This document shows, piece by piece, positions 54,314 through 61,673 of a DNA stretch of 64,000 nt. The notes beneath the pieces were generated by a model. That model had not been told where the DNA came from. It was given only the letters and a program-made list of their open reading frames with translations, and did no database searches. The stretch's first letter is position 1, and each line of letters begins with the position of its first letter. Made by a program: the position numbers and the translations under genes. The stretch lies in assembly GCF_014640315.1 (NCBI RefSeq), contig NZ_BMGS01000011.1:1-64000 (forward strand), in the 5' to 3' direction. The stretch is from Hymenobacter glacieicola. GTDB lineage: Bacteria > Bacteroidota > Bacteroidia > Cytophagales > Hymenobacteraceae.

Positions 54314-54462
54314 AAAAATAACTGCAACCACCACGCTGACCGACACAGCCAAAACGTAGTAACGCAAGCTTAGCGAGCAGAAACAACCCGTTGTCATTCC
54401 GACGCAGGAGGAATCTGGGTTCCGGCTACGCCTTATAGTATTACTCTCTAGTCAGAGGACAA

Positions 54463-54557
54463 TGTCATGCAGAGCGCAGCGAAGCATCTCGCGTGCTGAT
54501 GTTGTGGTAGTAACTCAACGATTCGAGCAAGATGCTTCGGCTGCGCCTCTGCATGAC
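54463..54557. repeat. palindromic repeat (family 1)
   Basis: TGTCATGCAGAGCGCAGCG... (54463-54489) pairs with AGATGCTTCGGCTGCGCC... (54530-54557) with small differences. Confidence 0.88.
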
Positions 54558-54667
54558 GGTCTTTTTTGCTACCTGGCCTCACCAAACGTCGCTCCAGACT
54601 CCTTATTCTTGCTTGATGCGCAACAGGCTTGGGATGATAACTGCGCTTTACTCCTTTTTACTACCCC

Positions 54668-54675
54668 TACCTTTG
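54668..54675 (+). promoter_or_regulatory. -7 box TACCTTTG of the J-domain gene
   Basis: A perfect match whose expected transcription start nearly coincides with the ATG at 54681, implying a leaderless mRNA. Confidence 0.5.
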
Positions 54676-54680
54676 CCCTC

Positions 54681-55694
54681 ATGAATCTGCACAACCCCGC
54701 TACCGACCTTCCCGCTGCCAATTCTCTGCCCATTCCGGCCCCAGAAGCAGCACCAGGTACGCCGGCCCAGCGGGCGTTTCGGGCGGCGGTGGAGCAGGTC
54801 GAGGGTTTGCGCCAGCGGCTGCGGGAGCTGCGCCAGGAGCAGGCCGAAGCGCGCCGCCGCTACTGGCAGCAGGTAGGCCCGGCGGCCGCTACCGTAGTGG
54901 AAGCCCGCCGGGCCTTGTTCGGGCCGCTGGAAGAGGCGTTGCTGCTCGACTACTTCAGCCGCCTGGAGCACCGCCAGATTCAGGAGATTATCGTGGGCAA
55001 CGCGCGGGCCTTGCAGGACCGGTTTGGGGAAGATGCCGAGGATATTCTGCGCAAATACGGCCCCCGGCGCCGCGTAGACCAGGACGACGAGGAGGCGCCG
55101 GCTGCCGAGGCCCCTACCCCCACCCTCGACCCCAATCTGCCGCCGCACGAGCAGGCCGCGGCGCACGCCCGGGCCCGCCGCAAATCCAAGGCTCAGAAAG
55201 CGGCGGAAGCTGCCGCTCAGGAGTCGCGCGAGCAGCAGCAACGGCTGCTTTCCAACACCAAAACCCTCTACCGCCAGCTGGCCCGCCTCCACCACCCCGA
55301 CTTGGCCCGCGACCCGGCCGCCCAGGAGCAGAAAACGGCCCTGATGCAGCGCATCACGGAAGCCTACGAAACCAACGACCTGTACACGCTACTGCAGCTG
55401 CTCTCGGAGGCCGGCCCCACCGAGGCCACCGACGATGACGTCCTCACGCGCTACACCCAGGCCCTGCACCAGCAAACCACGGAGCTCAAGCAGCAACTCA
55501 ACGCCCTGAAATTCGGCGAAAATGGCTTTTTCGGGAGCACCGGCAAGAAGCGCGAGCAGGAAATCCGCCAGCTCAAGCGCCACCTGCGTGCCGAGGCGGA
55601 GTACCTGGCCCACGTCCGCCAGCTGATGCAGGAGCCGGAAGGAATGCGCGAGGTACTGCGCCAACTGGCGGCCGAGGGACACGAAACAGTGTAG
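54681..55694 (+). CDS. J-domain-like protein with coiled coil
   Basis: 337 aa. The N-terminal half is largely coiled coil (FRAAVEQVEGLRQRLRELRQ). At about 190-235 a DnaJ-like domain appears with LYRQLARLHHPDLARDPAAQ, containing HPD, and LMQRITEAYE helix 4. The C-terminal third is again helical. J-domains stimulate Hsp70 ATPase; the client is unknown. The -7 box 5 nt before the ATG suggests a leaderless transcript; the longer frame to 54462 crosses a repeat and is rejected. Confidence 0.78.
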   Translation: MNLHNPATDLPAANSLPIPAPEAAPGTPAQRAFRAAVEQVEGLRQRLRELRQEQAEARRRYWQQVGPAAATVVEARRALFGPLEEALLLDYFSRLEHRQIQEIIVGNARALQDRFGEDAEDILRKYGPRRRVDQDDEEAPAAEAPTPTLDPNLPPHEQAAAHARARRKSKAQKAAEAAAQESREQQQRLLSNTKTLYRQLARLHHPDLARDPAAQEQKTALMQRITEAYETNDLYTLLQLLSEAGPTEATDDDVLTRYTQALHQQTTELKQQLNALKFGENGFFGSTGKKREQEIRQLKRHLRAEAEYLAHVRQLMQEPEGMREVLRQLAAEGHETV

Positions 55695-55845
55695 CGCTGC
55701 ACCTCTTTTTAGCCCGCGTAGAGCTTCACCGTCCTACCTCCCATTCTCACCCTACCCTGTTCTTCCGACGCCGAAGGATTCTGAGGCAAACCGTTGGACT
55801 CTGCCCCAGACCCTTCGGCAGTGGAAGGACGACTTGGGCGCTTGC

Positions 55846-56736
55846 TCACTGCAGAAAAGCGACTACCTGCTCGAGTACGGTGGGGTCGCGCATGATTTTG
55901 TTGTGCCCTAGACCGGTAGTGGGGCGGAAGTCGAGGCCAGGCCAACTAGCGGCTATTTCCTGAGCTTCGGCGAAGGGAATACTGGCGTCGTCGTGGTCGT
56001 GGAAGAGCATGGCGCGGCCCACGGGCAAGCGGTGGCCCGTACGGATGAGGCTGAAGCTTTCTGCGTCTCGGCCGTGCTGCTCGCGCACGTAGCGCGCCAT
56101 GCGGGCTACCACGGCCGGGGGCAGCTGGAGCAGGTCGGCGAAGCGCTGGGCCACGGCGCTGGTACTGCCGGGCACGGCCAGCAGCACCAGCCGGGGCAGC
56201 TGGCCGCCCTGGGGCTGGTTAAAGCGCACGGGCACGCCGGCCGTGGCGGCCCCACCCAGGGAGTGTGCTACCACGGCGTACACCTCGCCCAGCTCGTCGG
56301 CTACGGCTTGCACGGCGCGGGCGTAGGCGGGCAGCGTCACGCGCGTGCCGTCGGAAGCGCCGTGGGCCGGAGCATCCAGGGCCACCACCCGAAAGCCCGC
56401 CGCGGCTAGCCGGCGGGCCATGGCTCCCCAGAAGCTGGCCCGGTGCTCCCAGCCGTGCACCAGCAGCACCGTGCGCTGGCCGGCCGGGTTCCACTCGTAG
56501 GCGGCCACCAGCCCGCGGTTAATCGTCACCTGAAAGCGTCGGGCCTCGGCCAGGGCGGCGGGCTCCCACTTCTTTTCGGGTAGCCGACGCGGGGTAGTAA
56601 ACAGCTTCCACGCGGCGCCAAAAGCCAGCTCAGTAGAAAGCGCCGCCAGCAGCCGAAACTTCAGCTGCAGCAAACGGATAGCGGACGGCAGGGCAACCGG
56701 GGCCGGGGCCGCAGTCGAGGAAGTAGCAGTACTCAT
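55846..56736 (-). CDS. alpha/beta hydrolase
   Basis: Serine hydrolase of 296 aa. LLVHGWEHRASFW is the oxyanion-side strand, VVAHSLGGAATAG the nucleophile elbow, FHDHDDASIPF carries the acid and GLGHNKIM the His. An N-terminal ~60-residue helical lead precedes the fold. The substrate is unknown. I use the ATG of MSTATSS; the upstream extension lacks family resemblance. Confidence 0.88.
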   Translation of the reverse strand: MSTATSSTAAPAPVALPSAIRLLQLKFRLLAALSTELAFGAAWKLFTTPRRLPEKKWEPAALAEARRFQVTINRGLVAAYEWNPAGQRTVLLVHGWEHRASFWGAMARRLAAAGFRVVALDAPAHGASDGTRVTLPAYARAVQAVADELGEVYAVVAHSLGGAATAGVPVRFNQPQGGQLPRLVLLAVPGSTSAVAQRFADLLQLPPAVVARMARYVREQHGRDAESFSLIRTGHRLPVGRAMLFHDHDDASIPFAEAQEIAASWPGLDFRPTTGLGHNKIMRDPTVLEQVVAFLQ

Positions 56737-56876
56737 ACGGGGCAAATATCCGCTTCCTTTCCCACTCTGCGAGCCGGCGCCGGGGGCAAGCTCAACTGTT
56801 TCCGCAATTTCTCGTATCGGCACGCAGCCCTTTCACCCCGCTAACTTCCCGCCTGTCTTCCGCTCAGGTAGCTGCT

Positions 56877-57344
56877 ATGGTGTTGACTTTATCCGACTTA
56901 CAGGTACAATATTGCGCCGAATTATTTCTGTTACGCGCCCAATGGTGCGCACCGCACAAGCGCATGACCCGGTTTCAGGAAAGCATGAATTCGGCGGCTT
57001 ACCTGCTGGAACTCGGCGTAATTCACACGGCCATCCTCGACCTGCACCACCTGCCCAACATTGGCCACGACGACCAGTATTGGCTGGCAACTAACTGGCT
57101 TCCCCGCATTTCGGTGCCCGCTCTGCAACAGGTAGGAGTAGTACTACCCTCTTCTAACCTCTACAATCAGTTGGTGGTAGAAAGCCTGATCCACGTAAGC
57201 CAGCACTTCATGCACTACGATATTCAGTTTTTCAGTGCTGTTGCGGAGGCACTAGACTGGTCCGTGGGTAGCCAGCAACCCGACCTCCAGCAAGCCCTGG
57301 CAAGTGAATGGGCAGCCCATGTGCCGGGCGCAGTGCTTTACTAG
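56877..57344 (+). CDS. hypothetical protein, 155 aa
   Basis: No family with certainty. Alternating hydrophobic strands and helices (VIHTAILDLHHLP, VPALQQVGVVLPSSNLYNQ) give an alpha/beta pattern vaguely like STAS or SpoIIAA folds. No signal peptide. It lies divergently from the hydrolase gene. Confidence 0.6.
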   Translation: MVLTLSDLQVQYCAELFLLRAQWCAPHKRMTRFQESMNSAAYLLELGVIHTAILDLHHLPNIGHDDQYWLATNWLPRISVPALQQVGVVLPSSNLYNQLVVESLIHVSQHFMHYDIQFFSAVAEALDWSVGSQQPDLQQALASEWAAHVPGAVLY

Positions 57345-57508
57345 CTAGCCTTGGCATGGGGTAGTAGCTCCTTGCCGGAAATTCCTTTCAACAGCTGTCC
57401 GGCAACGTGTAGCGCTACATCTCACCGCCAATCCTCTGATCTGAAGTCTGACAGCCGTGGCCGCTACCCTACGCCCGGCGTAACAGCATTCTACTTGTTA
57501 GTTAAAAC

Positions 57509-58270
57509 TTACCCCAGCCGGGCCAGTAGTTCCTCTACCTGCCGCTCCAGTCGGGTTACCCGCTCTTCTACCAAAGCCGGCGGACGCAAGTAGGTGCTGA
57601 ACACGCCCTGCACTTCCCACACTTCCAGCGCATCGGTAAAAGGCACGTCCTGCACCGGGTAGTCGGGATTATCGGCCCGCAGGCGCAGCACGTTGTCGGA
57701 GCGGTGTTCCAGCAGCCGGCGCACCAGCAGCTGGTTTTGCAGCACGAAGGCGTACAAGCGGCCGGCGCGCAGGCGTAGCGTGGCCTTGTCTACCCGGCAG
57801 GTGAGCAGTACATCCTGGTGCCGCACGGTGGGCTGCATGTCGGCGCCCTGCATCTCGAAGGCCCGGGTGACGCCGCCCAACTCAGGCGGAAACGTTAGGT
57901 TAGCCAAGCCCTGCACGAAGGCGGCGTCGTGGTGCCGCACAATGTACTCCATGAGCCGGGTTGTGGGTACGTATGGCGTAGTCCCCGAGCCTGCTTCACT
58001 GGCCGTGGCATCAGTTGCTGGCGTATCGGGTTGCTGGTACCGCTCAAAACCATAGAGGTCATTTACGGTTAGTTCTTTCGTTAATAGCAGGTCAACAGAT
58101 AGGCCAAAATGAAGAGCAATCTGGATAAGTGTCTCCATTTTCGGCTCAGAGCGCCCTTCTTCGTAGGCTCCCACACTAGGCCGGGCTAGCCCAAATAATT
58201 CGGCGAAAGCCGCCTGACTCAGCTTTTTAACCGTTCTTATCTTGCGGATGTTCTTTCCGACGTGCGACAT
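57509..58270 (-). CDS. XRE/S24-like regulator lacking the catalytic Ser
   Basis: LexA/CI-like transcription factor of 253 aa. The N-terminal HTH (about 5-65) reads IRKIRTVKKLSQAAFAELFGLARPSVGAYEEG in part. The C-terminal S24 fold shows FEMQGADMQPTVRHQDVLL. In active proteases this motif is GDSMxP; here Ser is replaced by Asp, and the Lys position reads LLVRRLLEH. It therefore probably cannot autocleave. A C-terminal coiled coil (VEERVTRLERQVEELLARL) follows. It may respond to a ligand instead of RecA. Confidence 0.85.
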   Translation of the reverse strand: MSHVGKNIRKIRTVKKLSQAAFAELFGLARPSVGAYEEGRSEPKMETLIQIALHFGLSVDLLLTKELTVNDLYGFERYQQPDTPATDATASEAGSGTTPYVPTTRLMEYIVRHHDAAFVQGLANLTFPPELGGVTRAFEMQGADMQPTVRHQDVLLTCRVDKATLRLRAGRLYAFVLQNQLLVRRLLEHRSDNVLRLRADNPDYPVQDVPFTDALEVWEVQGVFSTYLRPPALVEERVTRLERQVEELLARLG

Positions 58271-58467
58271 CGTATTAAAAAATATTTTCGCTCAAACTTT
58301 GAGCATATACTGAAACCTCAGTACCATTGCATCGTAAAGCTACCAGAATACCATGAACTGCTTCTCTGGACTCGGCTATTTTTTTGAGCCAAATTTATCA
58401 GCCGGTCCAAGCAGGTCAAGGTAGGTAGCCGTCAGTTCGCTTTTCTCTTACTCCTTGTATCCGCTTT

Positions 58468-58866
58468 ATGGCCAACCGCTACTTTACTGTTATCAAGGGC
58501 TTTTTGCTGGAATTGGGCTTCGATATCCGCCACGAAGAGGCGGCGGCCAACGTTCTGGTGGTCAACAAGCTCGACCAGGGCATCCGGCACTTGGTGCTGA
58601 GCTGCGGCGAGCCGCTCCTGATTCTGGAGCAGCACCTGCTGGATTTGCCGGGGCCCTCCTGCGAGGTGTACCAGCAACTGCTCCAGAAAAACCGCGACAT
58701 CATCCACGGTGCTTTCGTGCTGGATGAGTCGGGCCGCAAGGTCATTTTCCGCGACACCCTACAACTCGAGCACCTCGACCGTCCCGAACTAGAGGCCGTG
58801 TTCAACTCCCTGGCTCTGCTGCTAAGTGAATTCAGCGACGAGCTGATTGCCTTTTCCAAGGCCTAA
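58468..58866 (+). CDS. YbjN-like small protein
   Basis: Cytoplasmic protein of 132 aa with the T3SS-chaperone-like pattern of YbjN proteins (ELGFDIRHEEAAANVLVV, LSCGEPLLILEQHLLDLP). It lies 134 bp upstream of the PspA/IM30 gene in the same direction, an association that suggests an envelope-stress role. Confidence 0.65.
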   Translation: MANRYFTVIKGFLLELGFDIRHEEAAANVLVVNKLDQGIRHLVLSCGEPLLILEQHLLDLPGPSCEVYQQLLQKNRDIIHGAFVLDESGRKVIFRDTLQLEHLDRPELEAVFNSLALLLSEFSDELIAFSKA

Positions 58867-59000
58867 TCTTCGGCGAGGCGAAGCCTTGGTTTCGTCAGGC
58901 GCGGCCCCGGTTGTCAGTTGCGCCCGGGCCTGTCGCCGCCCACCGGCATTTTTTGGATGCGGAGCCGGAGCTTCGCGCTACCCTTTGTTTATATACTGCT

Positions 59001-59702
59001 ATGAACCTCTTCACGCGTCTTTTCAAAATTGGCCAGGCCGAAGCCCATTCGGCCGTTAATCAGCTGGAAGACCCCATCAAGCTCACGGAGCAAGCCTTGC
59101 GCGACCTGCGGCAGGACTTGGACAAGGCCCTGCACGCCCTGGCTGAAGTGAAGGCGCTGGCTATCCGCAGCCGTAACGAGGCCGAAACGGGGCGGGCACA
59201 GGCCCTCGAATACGAAGGCAAGGCCGTGCTGCTGCTGCAGAAGTCGGGCCGGCAGGAGCTGGCCCCGGCCGAAGCTGACCGCCTCGCCACCGAAGCCTTG
59301 ACCAAAAAGGCCCAGCACGAGGCTCACACGGCCCGCGCCGCCCAGGAGCAGGAGAAATTTGAAGCGTCGGCCCGGCAGCTCGAGGAGAATGTGCAGCAGC
59401 TCAAGCAAACCATTTCGCAGTGGGACAATGAGTTGCGTACGCTTAAAGCCCGCGTTACCGTTAGCGCGGCCACCAAGACCATCAACCAGCAGCTGGCCCA
59501 GCTTGATTCGTCGGGGACGGTGGCCCTGCTGGAACGCATGAAGGAAAAGGTAGCCACGGAGGAAGCCCTGGCGGAATCGTACGGACAGATTGCCCAGGAC
59601 AACAAGTCCATCGACCAGGAAATCGACAAAGCCTTGGGCAAAGATGGCAGCAGCCAGGCTGCCACCGATTTGCAAGCCCTTAAAGCGAAGCTGGGGCTGT
59701 AA
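59001..59702 (+). CDS. pspA: PspA/IM30 family protein
   Basis: ESCRT-III-like membrane-remodelling protein of 233 aa, almost entirely coiled coil. It has the amphipathic N-terminal helix FTRLFKIGQAEAHS, the ELEDPIKLTEQALRDLRQDL-type segment (seen as QLEDPIKLTEQAL), and long Ala/Glu/Gln helices to the end. PspA stabilises stressed inner membranes. It is followed by small membrane proteins, a YqiJ-like protein and flotillin. Confidence 0.93.
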   Translation: MNLFTRLFKIGQAEAHSAVNQLEDPIKLTEQALRDLRQDLDKALHALAEVKALAIRSRNEAETGRAQALEYEGKAVLLLQKSGRQELAPAEADRLATEALTKKAQHEAHTARAAQEQEKFEASARQLEENVQQLKQTISQWDNELRTLKARVTVSAATKTINQQLAQLDSSGTVALLERMKEKVATEEALAESYGQIAQDNKSIDQEIDKALGKDGSSQAATDLQALKAKLGL

Positions 59703-59764
59703 TCTCAACGGCTTTGCCCCGGTTTTGCGCTACCCTTGCCCTCGTTATTCAACTACAAAACAGC

Positions 59765-59977
59765 ATGAATACCAGTGAGAAACTAGCGCATTACCTTGGC
59801 GCGCTGCTTGTTATTGCTACCGCGCTTGCCCGCGGCTTTCACTACCTCGAGGCCAAACAAGCTTCTCCGCCGCTGGTATTTGGCTTCCTGCTCATCGTGG
59901 GGGCGCAGAGGCAGTACATCAAGCGGCTGGAACGCCACGCGGCGGAGCCCAAAGCGCCTACCCAGCCGCTTCAATAG
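59765..59977 (+). CDS. small two-helix membrane protein A (70 aa)
   Basis: Two hydrophobic segments (LGALLVIATALARGF, LVFGFLLIVGAQ), then a basic tail. It begins MNTSEKLAHYLG. The next gene encodes a clear paralogue (MNTTEKLFHWSG), indicating tandem duplication. Position between PspA and YqiJ-like genes suggests an accessory membrane role. Confidence 0.7.
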   Translation: MNTSEKLAHYLGALLVIATALARGFHYLEAKQASPPLVFGFLLIVGAQRQYIKRLERHAAEPKAPTQPLQ

Positions 59978-60026
59978 TTACCCTAGAGGTTTCCTTAGTT
60001 CACTACCCGCAGCTACTACCCCACCG

Positions 60027-60242
60027 ATGAATACCACTGAGAAATTGTTCCACTGGAGCGGGGTAGCCCTTCTTATCACGGCTATCTTGTTAAACCTGTT
60101 CCAGCAACTAGAGGCCCCTTCCGTGGTGCGCATGATGAGCACGGGCATAACCTTTTACGCGGTGGCAATGACGCGCTACACCCAGCGGTTAGCCCTTGAA
60201 AACAAAGCGCTTCGGGCGCCTAAATCAGCGCCTCAGGCCTGA
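60027..60242 (+). CDS. small two-helix membrane protein B (71 aa)
   Basis: Paralogue of the preceding gene product with the same layout: MNTTEKLFHWSGVALLITAI, LNLFQQLEAPS, a second hydrophobic stretch and RYTQRLALENK (compare QYIKRLERH). It starts 49 nt after its neighbour's stop. Confidence 0.7.
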   Translation: MNTTEKLFHWSGVALLITAILLNLFQQLEAPSVVRMMSTGITFYAVAMTRYTQRLALENKALRAPKSAPQA

Positions 60243-60310
60243 GGGTATAGTGCAGCTTACCTGACTTTTTCAGTACTTTCCGCAGCAACACTCTGCCTGC
60301 CCCACCGACT

Positions 60311-60964
60311 ATGACCGAACTGCTGCACGCGGCGCTCCTGCCGCCTAATCTGCTGCCCACGGGCCTGCTGGTATTCGTGCTGCTGTACTGGCTGACGGTT
60401 ATTGCGGGGCTACTCGATTTCAAGTCCCTGGACCTGGACGTGCACCACGACGCCGACTTGCACCACGCGCATGCTCACGCCTCCGGGGGCGTGGGGGTAA
60501 GCTGGCTGAATCATGCCCTGGCCTTTTTCAACTTGGGCCGGGTGCCGCTGATGGTGTTCGTGAGCTTTGTGGCCCTGCCGCTCTGGGTGGGTAGCATTCT
60601 GCTCAATTACTACCTGGGCAACAGCTCCTGGCAGCTGGGGTTACTGCTGCTGGTGCCGCTGCTGCTGCTGGCTCTGCTGGTGGCCAAAGTCCTGACCACG
60701 CCGTTCGTGCACCTGTTTGCCGCCTTCGATAAAGACCACCACGACGGCAGCCGGCCCCTGGGCAAGGTTTGCACTATTCTGCTGCCCGCCAGCCGGCAGC
60801 AGCTGGGCCAGGCCAGCGTACCAGTGCCCAACGGCGCCCCCCTAATGCTCAACGTGCGGGCAGCCGGCGCCACCACGCAGCTGCGCAAGGGCGACTCGGC
60901 CCTGGTGATTGATTATGATGAGCAGCGCCGCTGCTACGTAATTGAGCCGTACGAGGTGTCCTGA
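60311..60964 (+). CDS. YqiJ-like membrane protein with OB-fold
   Basis: Inner-membrane protein of 217 aa with three or more transmembrane helices. A His/Asp-rich loop (VHHDADLHHAHAHA) is notable. The C-terminal OB-like domain has RPLGKVCTILLPAS and LRKGDSALVIDYD. It corresponds to YqiJ/NfeD-type partners of flotillin. The flotillin gene is 710 nt downstream, with two small genes between. Confidence 0.85.
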   Translation: MTELLHAALLPPNLLPTGLLVFVLLYWLTVIAGLLDFKSLDLDVHHDADLHHAHAHASGGVGVSWLNHALAFFNLGRVPLMVFVSFVALPLWVGSILLNYYLGNSSWQLGLLLLVPLLLLALLVAKVLTTPFVHLFAAFDKDHHDGSRPLGKVCTILLPASRQQLGQASVPVPNGAPLMLNVRAAGATTQLRKGDSALVIDYDEQRRCYVIEPYEVS

Positions 60965-61004
60965 GTGCTAAATTCTGCTACCTTTAGCGCACGCTTTACT
61001 CGCC

Positions 61005-61400
61005 ATGAATCAGGGGTTTAGGTCTACGATAAGCTGGTGTTTTTTGGGGCCGAGCCTGGGCTTGCCGGCAGCTGGCGCATTTCTGCTGGGCCCGCCGTCT
61101 GCGGTCTGGCTGCTGGCTGGGGTAGCCGCCTTGGCGCTCTGTGTATATTGCCTTACCTACTATTCACTTACTTCTTATGTACTTTTAAGCAGAAGCAACT
61201 TTTTACCCTATCAACAAACAGGTCAAGCTATTAGCTACCCTAGGCCTACTACCCACAACCGCCTTAGTTCCCCGGCCCAGTCGCGCAGCCGACTGGAAAC
61301 TTGCTACCACCAGGTCGGTACGGCGTGGGTTTTGCCCGCCAACCTGGCCGGCCCTGTAACGGAGTTAGTACAACGTAATGCTGCTATCCATCATGGTTGA
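61005..61400 (+). CDS. hypothetical membrane protein, 131 aa
   Basis: Two hydrophobic helices near the N-terminus (GLPAAGAFLLGPPSAVWLL, ALALCVYCLTYYSLTSYVLL) then a polar, Ser/Arg-rich C-terminal half. No family. Its end overlaps the start of a 37-aa ORF, suggesting coupled translation. Confidence 0.55.
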   Translation: MNQGFRSTISWCFLGPSLGLPAAGAFLLGPPSAVWLLAGVAALALCVYCLTYYSLTSYVLLSRSNFLPYQQTGQAISYPRPTTHNRLSSPAQSRSRLETCYHQVGTAWVLPANLAGPVTELVQRNAAIHHG

Positions 61401-61506
61401 TTTGCTGGGTACTCTCAAAACGTTCTGGCACTGGCTGGGTAGCCTGCTGCTGGATGGCCTACTGGCCGATTTCTTTGCCTGGGTAGCCGAGTGGCTGTTT
61501 CCGTGA
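61393..61506 (+). CDS. 37-aa hydrophobic micro-protein
   Basis: MVDLLGTLKTFWHWLG followed by SLLLDGLLADFFAWVAEWLFP: a short amphipathic, Trp-rich peptide. The ATG overlaps the preceding gene's end (8 nt), typical of translational coupling. No family. Envelope-stress cassettes often carry such peptides, an inference from context. Confidence 0.45.
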   Translation: MVDLLGTLKTFWHWLGSLLLDGLLADFFAWVAEWLFP

Positions 61507-61673
61507 GCCATACGCCGGCGCTGAGCCTACCCCATCTTTTTCTTCCGTAACACCCCTGCCGGCGGTTTCTACCCAGTGCAGACGGGCACCAGCATACCCA
61601 ATTGTACCAATCCGCGCCCGAATTAGGGTGCGCTACCCCCGCATCTATTTCCTTACTCCTACTCCCTACTTCC

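Larger units (their letters stand above)
54314..54680. other. repeat-bearing intergenic gap
   Basis: A 367-bp gap holding one half-element (TGTCATTCCGACGCAGGAGG, about 54392) without partner, the palindrome at 54463-54557 and the promoter at 54668. Confidence 0.6.
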
